Origin: JAKVAV01 sp964651785
GTDB taxonomy: Bacteria; Bacteroidota; Bacteroidia; Flavobacteriales_D; Cryomorphaceae
Direction of reading: 5' to 3'
Assembly (NCBI GenBank): GCA_964651785.1
Contig: CAZYWJ010000116.1
Coordinates: forward strand, 1 to 5,181
DNA: 5,181 nt
Both the position numbers and the translations under genes were made by a program. Shown here one piece after another: positions 1 through 5,181 of the stretch (position 1 is its first letter; every line of letters begins with the position of its first letter). The notes under the pieces are model-generated. The model saw only the letters and a list, made by a program, of their open reading frames with translations. It was not told the origin of the DNA and ran no database searches.

Positions 1-195
1 ACGCCTGCTCTGGTAGCACTGGCCTTATCGGGAAGGAAGTTTGGCAGCATGTTTAAATCGGGGTTTAGAAAGCTGGCTCCCGTATTGGCTACGGTAGTGG
101 CCCTTCTCTTTATTCTGCGCGGCTTGGGTTTGGGCATTCCCTATGTAAGTCCCGAGCTTGGTACGACCGTAGAAACAACGAACGCTTGCAACTGA
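1..195 (+). CDS. C-terminal part of a TauE/SafE (DsbD_2-like) membrane protein, 5' end outside the window
   Basis: The reading frame is open from base 1 and ends at TGA 193-195, giving the last 64 residues of a protein whose start lies outside. It shows a basic stretch (SGRKFGSMFKSGFRK), a hydrophobic membrane helix (about residues 29-44, LAPVLATVVALLFILR) and the ending LRGLGLGIPYVSP, followed by a short polar tail ending NACN. The RGLxLGIPYxSP ending is what I recall from Bacteroidota proteins annotated as sulfite exporter TauE/SafE family or cytochrome c biogenesis transmembrane (DsbD_2) proteins. These usually sit after ccoG and fixH in cbb3 oxidase clusters. A role in copper or thiol handling during oxidase assembly is inferred from that context and not shown here. 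The stop overlaps the hemN start, so the two genes are probably co-transcribed. The family call rests on a short fragment; another polytopic membrane protein is possible. Confidence 0.62.
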   Translation, partial: TPALVALALSGRKFGSMFKSGFRKLAPVLATVVALLFILRGLGLGIPYVSPELGTTVETTNACN

Positions 196-1550
196 TGAAA
201 GAATTAATTGAGAAATACAACGTGGCCGTTCCTCGGTACACCAGTTATCCTACCGTTCCGAATTGGAATGCGGACACATTCAGCAAAGAAGGCTATTTGA
301 AATTGCTGAAAAGTGATTTTGCGAAAGCCAACAAAGACGGAATGTCATTGTACATTCACTTACCCTATTGCGAAAGCTTGTGTACCTACTGCGGATGCAA
401 TACGAGGATCACTGTAAATCACGCCGTGGAGGCTCCGTATATCGACGTATTAATTTCAGAGTGGGAGCAATACCTCGACATCTTTGGCGGTAAGCCGAAA
501 ATCAGAGAGATTCACCTTGGTGGTGGAACGCCTACCTTTTTTGCTCCCATAAAGCTTAAGCGACTCATTGAGGCCGTCTTGGCAAAAGCCGAAGTAACCG
601 ATGATGCATCATTCAGCTTTGAAGCCCACCCCGCCAACACGACCGAGGAACACTTGTCAGTTTTGGCCTCAATTGGTTTCGACCGGTTGAGCCTGGGCGT
701 TCAGGATTTCGATCCTAAAGTGCAAAAAGCCATCAATCGACGTCAGAGCCCCGAAGATGTGCAACGTGTCACGGAGCAAGCCCGTGCATTGGGCTACCGT
801 TCCGTCAATTTCGACTTGGTGTATGGCTTGCCTTTTCAAACGGAAGAAGGAGTGCTGAACGCCGTAAAAGAGGTGATTCGCTTAAAGCCGGATCGCATCG
901 CTTTCTACAGCTATGCGCACGTGCCGTGGAAGCGTCCCGGCCAGCGCGCATACGATGAAAATGATTTGCCGAAAGGCGAAGAGAAGCTCAATCTTTTTGT
1001 AAAGGGGCGAGAGCTTTTGCTGAATGCGGGCTACGAGGCCATTGGCTTTGATCACTTCGCCTTGCCGAATGACTCTCTGTACAGCGCCTACAAATCGGGC
1101 AGGATGCACCGCAACTTTATGGGCTACACCGATCTTAGAACGGATTTCCTGATCGGCTTGGGAGCCAGCTCCATCAGCGATATCGGTTCGGCATTTGCAC
1201 AAAATGCCAAATCAGTAGAAGGCTACATCGAGCAGGTGAGAGATGGCCGAATCCCCGTAGTAAAAGGTCATTTGCTTGACAAAGATGAGTTAATGATTCG
1301 CCACCACATTCTGAATTTGACCTGCAAGCATGCCACCTCTTGGAGTAATGCATCGCAGTCAGAGCAAGTTTATATGCGAAATTGCCTTCGAAAGCTCGAT
1401 GAAGCTGACGGCGATGGTTTGATCGAAAGGAGTTTTGACGAAATAAGACTTACCGAAAAGGGGAAGTTCTTCGTACGCAATGTTTGCGCGGCCTTTGATA
1501 AGGATTACCTTGGTAAAACGGTGACGCAGAAGTACTCGATGGGGGTATAG
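195..1550 (+). CDS. hemN: Oxygen-independent coproporphyrinogen III dehydrogenase (radical SAM)
   Basis: This cytoplasmic radical-SAM enzyme decarboxylates two propionates of coproporphyrinogen III to give protoporphyrinogen IX, the oxygen-independent late step of heme synthesis. The protein is 451 residues, close to E. coli HemN (457). The N-terminal RYTSYP segment is at 14-19. The [4Fe-4S] motif CxxxCxxCxC is C59, C63, C66 and C68; the last Cys is typical of HemN. GGGTP (109-113) is a SAM-binding motif, E143 aligns with E. coli E145, and GVQDF is at 168-172. The C-terminal HemN domain follows (HRNFMGYTD around 305-313). Length, the N-terminal segment and the fourth Cys argue against the heme chaperone HemW. 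M309 sits where E. coli has Q311, a second-SAM contact. I chose ATG 195 because it overlaps the upstream TGA and gives the usual MKELIEKY start; an in-frame TTG at 186 would add three residues. No Shine-Dalgarno is visible, so coupling to the upstream gene is likely. Confidence 0.97.
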   Translation: MKELIEKYNVAVPRYTSYPTVPNWNADTFSKEGYLKLLKSDFAKANKDGMSLYIHLPYCESLCTYCGCNTRITVNHAVEAPYIDVLISEWEQYLDIFGGKPKIREIHLGGGTPTFFAPIKLKRLIEAVLAKAEVTDDASFSFEAHPANTTEEHLSVLASIGFDRLSLGVQDFDPKVQKAINRRQSPEDVQRVTEQARALGYRSVNFDLVYGLPFQTEEGVLNAVKEVIRLKPDRIAFYSYAHVPWKRPGQRAYDENDLPKGEEKLNLFVKGRELLLNAGYEAIGFDHFALPNDSLYSAYKSGRMHRNFMGYTDLRTDFLIGLGASSISDIGSAFAQNAKSVEGYIEQVRDGRIPVVKGHLLDKDELMIRHHILNLTCKHATSWSNASQSEQVYMRNCLRKLDEADGDGLIERSFDEIRLTEKGKFFVRNVCAAFDKDYLGKTVTQKYSMGV

Positions 1551-1562
1551 ATGCAATTATTT

Positions 1563-1610
1563 GAAAGTGAAAAAGCCGGCTCCTGATCAGGAACCGGCTT
1601 TTCCACTTTT
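1563..1610. terminator. Bidirectional intrinsic terminator between hemN and lpd
   Basis: A dyad centred between 1586 and 1587 pairs nearly every base of 1563-1586 with 1587-1610. Only 1570/1603 (A-C) and 1580/1593 (C-A) mismatch, with one G-T pair at the outer end. The core is AAAAGCCGG against CCGGCTTTT, with the perfect palindrome TCCTGATCAGGA at the apex; the innermost pairs would open as the loop. T-rich tracts follow the GC core on both strands. It lies 13 bases after the hemN stop and 14 bases before the lpd stop, where two converging transcripts would be terminated. Confidence 0.9.
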
Positions 1611-1623
1611 ATATCAATTTGTC

Positions 1624-3012
1624 TTATAAGTGTATCACCTCATCGTAAGCAGCGGCGGCCGCTTCCATAATAGCCTCGCTCATGGTAGGGTGAGGGTGTA
1701 CGGTTTTGATGATTTCGTGGCCGGTCGTTTCCAGTTTTCTGATGGATACGAGTTCCGCAACCATCTCCGTTACGTTGTTTCCGATCATGTGGCCGCCGAG
1801 CAATTCGCCGTATTTGGCATCAAATACCAGCTTTACGAATCCATCGCTTTGGCCCGCGGCTTTTGCCTTTCCTGAAGCCGAGAAGGGGAATTTTCCCACC
1901 TTGATCTCGTGGCCCGCTTCTTTGGCGGCAGCCTCAGTCATACCTACGCTGGCCACTTCGGGCGAGCAGTAGGTACAGCTCGGAATGTTGTTGTAGTCGA
2001 TCGGGTGAACTTTCTCTCCCTTGATCTTCTCCACGCAAAGGATACCCTCGGCGCTGGCTACGTGAGCCAGTGCAGGACCCGGTACGCAATCGCCTATGGC
2101 GTAGTAGCCTTCCTTATTCGTTTTGTAATAGTCGTCTACTTTGATGAATCCGCGATCGACCTCAATGCCCACATCTTCCAAGCCTATGCTTTCCGTATTT
2201 GGCGTAACGCCTACGGCGCTAAGCACTACATCACACTCCAGCGTTTCTTCGCCTTTCTTGGTCTTCACCTTTACCTTGCAGCCCGAGCCTTTGGTATCAA
2301 CCGACTCTACGGAAGCACCCGTCATGATGTTGATGCCGCTCTTTTTGAAGGTGCGCGCCAATTGTTTTGACACTTCCTCATCTTCGCGCGGTACGATATT
2401 GTCCAAGTATTCCACGATCGTTACCTCCGTACCGATGGCGTTGTAGAAATAAGCAAACTCGCACCCGATGGCGCCGCTACCCATCACCACCATCTTCTTC
2501 GGTTGCTTCTCCATGCTCATGGCCTTGCGGTACTCTATTATCTTCTTGCCGTCTATCTTCACATTGGGCAGCTCCTTGGCGCGCGCACCCGTAGCTATTA
2601 TGATGTGATCGGCATCGTAGGTGGTTTTCTTTCCGTCCTTATCGGTAACCTCCAGCTTCTTACCGCTTTTGAGCTTACCCTCGCCCATGATTACGTCTAT
2701 CTTGTTCTTCTTCATGAGGAAGGTCACCCCTTTGCTCATACCATCTGCCACGCCGCGGCTGCGGCTTATCATACCGGGAAAGTCGGCCTTGGGCTCGTTG
2801 ATGGTAATGCCATAATCGGAGGCATGGTTCATGTATTCAAACACATTGGCACTTTTCAAAAGCGCCTTGGTGGGTATGCACCCCCAGTTGAGGCATATAC
2901 CGCCGAGCGATTCGCGCTCTACCACGGCCGTTTTAAATCCGAGTTGGCTGGCGCGAATGGCCGCCACATAGCCCCCGGGGCCGCTACCTAATACTATGAT
3001 ATCGTATTTCAT
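1624..3012 (-). CDS. lpd: Dihydrolipoyl dehydrogenase (E3)
   Basis: This cytoplasmic FAD flavoenzyme reoxidises the dihydrolipoyl groups of pyruvate, 2-oxoglutarate or branched-chain 2-oxoacid dehydrogenase complexes, or the glycine cleavage H protein, passing electrons to NAD+. The product is 462 residues, normal for the family. In order: FAD-binding GxGxxG (GSGPGG, 9-14); redox disulfide C40/C45 in GGICLNWGCIPTK; ATG at 140-142; NAD-binding GSGAIG (178-183); second FAD motif YAIGD (304-308); and a C-terminal dimerisation domain whose HPHPTMSE gives the catalytic His441-Glu446 pair, spaced like E. coli H444/E449. All key residues are present. The ATG (3010-3012) starts directly at the first beta strand of the FAD fold, and no SD sequence precedes it. 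The gene stands alone, with no E1 or E2 gene next to it, so the complex it serves cannot be told; a shared E3 is plausible. It converges on hemN and diverges from the peptidase gene. Confidence 0.97.
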   Translation of the reverse strand: MKYDIIVLGSGPGGYVAAIRASQLGFKTAVVERESLGGICLNWGCIPTKALLKSANVFEYMNHASDYGITINEPKADFPGMISRSRGVADGMSKGVTFLMKKNKIDVIMGEGKLKSGKKLEVTDKDGKKTTYDADHIIIATGARAKELPNVKIDGKKIIEYRKAMSMEKQPKKMVVMGSGAIGCEFAYFYNAIGTEVTIVEYLDNIVPREDEEVSKQLARTFKKSGINIMTGASVESVDTKGSGCKVKVKTKKGEETLECDVVLSAVGVTPNTESIGLEDVGIEVDRGFIKVDDYYKTNKEGYYAIGDCVPGPALAHVASAEGILCVEKIKGEKVHPIDYNNIPSCTYCSPEVASVGMTEAAAKEAGHEIKVGKFPFSASGKAKAAGQSDGFVKLVFDAKYGELLGGHMIGNNVTEMVAELVSIRKLETTGHEIIKTVHPHPTMSEAIMEAAAAAYDEVIHL

Positions 3013-3043
3013 ATTCAGAAATTTTCGCAGGTTAATGAGGGGG

Positions 3044-3051
3044 CAAAAATA
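3044..3051 (-). promoter_or_regulatory. Candidate -7 box of the lpd promoter
   Basis: Read on the minus strand, 3051-3044 is TATTTTTG, which fits the Bacteroidota -7 consensus TAnnTTTG exactly. It lies 31 bases upstream of the lpd ATG and would give a leader of roughly 25 nucleotides. A clear -33 TTG-type element at the usual distance is not visible, so this rests on one short AT-rich box. Confidence 0.5.
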
Positions 3052-3160
3052 GGAAACAAAATGGTCTGAGAGATTTTGGGTGAAGAAGGATGATTATAAA
3101 CCCTAATTGAGAAATTGGATAAATGATTCGTCCATAGATCAACCTCGTTGTGATTTTAGC

Positions 3161-3232
3161 CCAGTCCGGCTAGGGACGGCATATGGGTAGAGAAAAATGG
3201 TCACATTTCACCCGTGCCGCCAAGGACAGAAT
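3161..3232. repeat. Partly palindromic intergenic block, possible dispersed repeat
   Basis: This GC-richer block sits in an otherwise AT-rich spacer. Its left part holds GTCC (3164-3167), a 6-base loop and GGAC (3174-3177). On a larger scale, GGGACGGCATATGGGT (3173-3188) pairs imperfectly with ACCCGTGCCGCC (3210-3221): GGGT/ACCC, then CGGCA/TGCCG, then GG/CC with a bulge, around a 21-base loop, and outer GTCC/GGAC at 3164-3167 and 3224-3227. From memory, similar GTCC-CTAGGGACGGCAT-type sequences recur between genes in Bacteroidota genomes. Only one copy lies in this window, so the repeat status is unproven. No open reading frame with coding character was seen here. Confidence 0.4.
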
Positions 3233-3270
3233 ACCATAATCGAATACCGACCCGTTTTATCCCGATTCCC

Positions 3271-3278
3271 TATCTTGC
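3271..3278 (+). promoter_or_regulatory. Candidate -7 box of the M61 peptidase promoter
   Basis: TATCTTGC followed by GCC lies 18 bases before the ATG at 3297. It resembles the Bacteroidota -7 element TAnnTTTG but lacks one T. No good -33 box is apparent; the TTTT at 3255-3258 is too close. If used, the transcript would begin about 10-15 bases before the start codon, a nearly leaderless arrangement without a Shine-Dalgarno sequence. Confidence 0.35.
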
Positions 3279-3296
3279 GCCAAAGCCCCGATCCGC

Positions 3297-4997
3297 ATGA
3301 TTCATTACACCATTTCATCCATTGATCAACTCCCATATCACCTCAGGGTCACCGTAGAATTTACGGCAAAAGACGATTTGGTTAAAGCCATCATTCCCTT
3401 TTGGCGGCCGGGTAGATACGAGGGTGGAAACTTTGCACGAAATTTTATCGGCATGCTTGCCCACACCTCGGGAAGGGAATTGGAAACGCGGAAGCTGAAG
3501 GGAAACCTGATGGAACTAAAAACAAAGAAGGGGAAGAAGGTGACGATCTCTTATTTGCTTTACGCAAGGGAATTGACCGCGGGAAATACTTACTCTGATG
3601 ATGAGCTGCTGCTGATAAATCCCGTCAATGCCTGTCTTTACATAGATGGGTTGGAAGACGAGCCTTGCGAACTTGCGCTGCATGTGCCCGAATCATGGCA
3701 GGTGGCTACCGCCATGGAGCGCAATGGCCATACTTACCGCACGCGCGATATGCAGCACTTTATGGATACGCCCGTCATGGCGGCGCCTTCTGTAAAGCAG
3801 TTGACTTACGAGGCGGACGGCATTCCCTACCATATTCACTTGGCGGGGCGTTATCCCGGAGCAGATGAAGAGTTGATCAACGACTTTCGCGCATTTACCG
3901 AAAGGCAAATAGAAGTCTTCGGCGATATTCCCGTTACCGAATACCACTTCCTGATGATCCTCTTGCCACACCGCGCCTACCATGGCGTAGAGCACGAGAA
4001 CAGCACCGTGATCATCCTCGGCCCTTCCGATCAACTCGATCAGCGGCCACTCTACAAAGAATTTTTGGGGGTCTCTTCGCACGAGCTCTACCATACTTGG
4101 AACATCAAGTACATCCGTCCCGCCGATTGGGCGCCGTATGATTTTACCGCGGCCGACTATTCCCGTCTGGGCTACGTAGCCGAAGGGGTGACCACCTACA
4201 TGGGTGATGTGATGCTGTGGCAGTCGGGCGTTTTTTCTGATGAGGAATACCTCAACGAGTTGGCCGTTTTGCTCAAGCGGCATAAGGATAACGAAGGGCG
4301 ATTCAACTTGTCCTTGGCCGATTCGTCCATCGACACGTGGGTGGATGGCTATGGCCGCGGCACCCCGCGGCGGCGGGTCAGCATCTATGTAGAGGGTGCG
4401 CTTTTGGCATTTGTCTGTGATGTTTGGCTGCTTGAGGCCACTCAAGGTGAAAAGTCGCTGTCGGATGCGATGAAACGACTTTACCGAAAGGTAGATGCTG
4501 CCAAGGGCTATACCGAAGAAGATTATTGGAATGTACTTAAGGAGATGGCTGATTGCGATTGGGAGGGTTTGCACAAAGCGGTAGTTGACGGCACCGGTCA
4601 GTTAGAAGACTATGTGAAAGAAGCTATGACTAAGCTCGGACTTGAGCTAAGCGAGGATGCTTCTGACGATGCGTTTGAGAAGCGCTATGGCGCAAAACTC
4701 CAAAAGGTAGAAGAGAAGATTTTGGTGTGGAATGTCTTTTCCGATTCGTCTGCTGAGAAAGCAGGGCTATGGGTAGATGATGAGGTGAAAGCCATGAATG
4801 GAACCGATCCCGAAAAGTTCATTGCGGAAAACTCCACCTTACCGGAAATGATAGAGCTTGATGTGAATTCGGGATTTCGTAAGAAACTACTCCAACTCAA
4901 ATCGGACACCCGGGAATACGGTTTCTCCTTTTCCATCAAAGCTTCCGACAACGGGCTATTTGCTGCTTGGAAAGGAAAAGCAGCAATCAACTCGTAA
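3297..4997 (+). CDS. M61-family metallopeptidase with C-terminal PDZ-like domain
   Basis: This is a probable zinc aminopeptidase of the M61 (glycyl aminopeptidase) family, 566 residues. The N-terminal beta-rich M61_N-type domain covers about 1-170 and includes IIPFWRPGRYE (32-42). The catalytic domain has GVEHENS (230-236, cf. the family's G-x-E-H-x-N-S), the zinc site HELYH (H262, E263, H266) followed by TWNIKYIRP, and YVAEGVTTY, where E296 is the likely third zinc ligand. VSIYVEGALLA (361-371) is a further conserved stretch. A PDZ-like domain follows at about 465-548, with SSAEKAGLWVDDEVKAMNG (484-502). All expected catalytic residues are present. The N terminus (MIHYTISSIDQLPYH) is not a signal peptide and no membrane helix is seen, so a cytoplasmic location is inferred. 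The substrate is unknown; M61 members studied prefer N-terminal Gly or Ala. The ATG at 3297 opens directly at the family's first beta strand. The gene diverges from lpd and is followed in the same direction by a membrane protein gene. Confidence 0.93.
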   Translation: MIHYTISSIDQLPYHLRVTVEFTAKDDLVKAIIPFWRPGRYEGGNFARNFIGMLAHTSGRELETRKLKGNLMELKTKKGKKVTISYLLYARELTAGNTYSDDELLLINPVNACLYIDGLEDEPCELALHVPESWQVATAMERNGHTYRTRDMQHFMDTPVMAAPSVKQLTYEADGIPYHIHLAGRYPGADEELINDFRAFTERQIEVFGDIPVTEYHFLMILLPHRAYHGVEHENSTVIILGPSDQLDQRPLYKEFLGVSSHELYHTWNIKYIRPADWAPYDFTAADYSRLGYVAEGVTTYMGDVMLWQSGVFSDEEYLNELAVLLKRHKDNEGRFNLSLADSSIDTWVDGYGRGTPRRRVSIYVEGALLAFVCDVWLLEATQGEKSLSDAMKRLYRKVDAAKGYTEEDYWNVLKEMADCDWEGLHKAVVDGTGQLEDYVKEAMTKLGLELSEDASDDAFEKRYGAKLQKVEEKILVWNVFSDSSAEKAGLWVDDEVKAMNGTDPEKFIAENSTLPEMIELDVNSGFRKKLLQLKSDTREYGFSFSIKASDNGLFAAWKGKAAINS

Positions 4998-5044
4998 GAC
5001 TTATCAAATTCTTTCGCAAATTGAGCCACTAAAAACGGAATGCC

Positions 5045-5181
5045 ATGAATGAGGAAACCATTGATTACGTAGAAAATACTCAACGAGTAAGACCGACCTT
5101 GCTCACCGTAATGTGCGTGATAACCTGGGTGTATGCCGGCTATACGCTTTTAAGTGCTCCTTTCAGCTTTTTTATGGCCGG
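5045..5181 (+). CDS. Small membrane protein of unknown function, N-terminal 45 residues, cut by the window end
   Basis: From ATG 5045 the frame stays open to the window edge. The translation starts with an acidic, polar stretch (MNEETIDYVENTQR), then RPTLLTVMCVITWVYAGYTL and LSAPFSFFMAG, a hydrophobic segment beginning near residue 18 that looks like a first membrane helix. The polar N terminus followed by RPxxLTVxC and a helix resembles a group of uncharacterised Bacteroidota membrane proteins; I recognise no function. It lies 47 bases after the M61 stop. That gap (4998-5044) shows neither a terminator hairpin nor a good promoter box, so read-through from the peptidase gene is likely. No Shine-Dalgarno sequence precedes the start. 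An alternative ATG at 5049, in another frame, closes after seven codons. Confidence 0.7.
   Translation, partial: MNEETIDYVENTQRVRPTLLTVMCVITWVYAGYTLLSAPFSFFMA

Noticed and set aside
186..194. TTG at 186 as the hemN start
   Set aside because: It adds only three residues and lies inside the upstream gene; ATG 195 fits the family N terminus and the stop-start overlap.
1909..2370. A 153-codon plus-strand open frame, with others at 2503-2991 and 2141-2446, opposite lpd
   Set aside because: All lie inside lpd, which has every expected family motif; the antisense translations look like low-quality composition shadows.
3134..3154. Weak dyad GATCAAC-CTC-GTTGTGAT as a possible FNR/CRP-type operator
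   Set aside because: Only AAC/GTT next to the centre pairs cleanly and the half-sites do not match TTGAT-N4-ATCAA or TGTGA-N6-TCACA.
4350..4378. GC-rich stretch with two CCGCGG palindromes, looking like a hairpin
   Set aside because: It is within the M61 coding frame and encodes the RGTPRRRVSIY segment, a normal basic stretch for this family; codon composition explains it.
3693..4574. A 293-codon open frame antisense to the M61 peptidase gene
   Set aside because: It lies wholly inside a gene with clear catalytic motifs, its translation shows no recognisable domain, and long antisense frames are common opposite GC-rich coding sequence.
4685..5083. A 132-codon minus-strand open frame across the end of the M61 gene
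   Set aside because: It overlaps both the M61 PDZ-like region and the start of the membrane protein gene, and its translation has no recognisable features.

Overview
The window looks like a chromosomal segment of a Bacteroidota bacterium, probably near the Flavobacteriales or Cytophagales. The evidence is family-level resemblance: a HemN opening with RYTSYP, a dihydrolipoyl dehydrogenase with the LNWGCIPTKALL active site and an HPHPTMSEA end, and a signal-less M61 peptidase. Start codons also lack Shine-Dalgarno sequences, and AT-rich TAnnTTTG-like boxes lie upstream of two genes. The genus cannot be read from the sequence.

Layout: (1) 1-195 is the 3' end of a small membrane protein resembling the TauE/SafE (DsbD_2-like) protein that accompanies cbb3 oxidase assembly genes. 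(2) 195-1550 is hemN, oxygen-independent coproporphyrinogen III dehydrogenase, whose ATG overlaps the preceding stop codon. (3) 1563-1610 is a long near-perfect hairpin that can act as a terminator in both directions. (4) 1624-3012, minus strand, is lpd, converging on hemN. (5) 3013-3296 is a 284-base divergent intergenic region with candidate promoters for both flanking genes and a partly palindromic block that may be a dispersed repeat. (6) 3297-4997 is an M61-family metallopeptidase with a C-terminal PDZ-like domain. (7) 5045-5181 is the start of a small membrane protein cut by the window edge.

The first two genes form one functional unit: heme synthesis under low oxygen coupled to maturation of a heme- and copper-containing terminal oxidase. 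This is inferred from the overlap and the family context; the oxidase genes themselves are not in view. Lpd serves 2-oxoacid dehydrogenase complexes or glycine cleavage and stands alone here. The M61 gene and the membrane gene after it run in the same direction 47 bases apart and may be co-transcribed; no functional link is visible.

No CRISPR array, insertion sequence, tRNA, rRNA, phage gene or defence-type gene was seen. I find no convincing undescribed system. The least explained stretch is the palindromic block in the lpd/M61 intergenic region.
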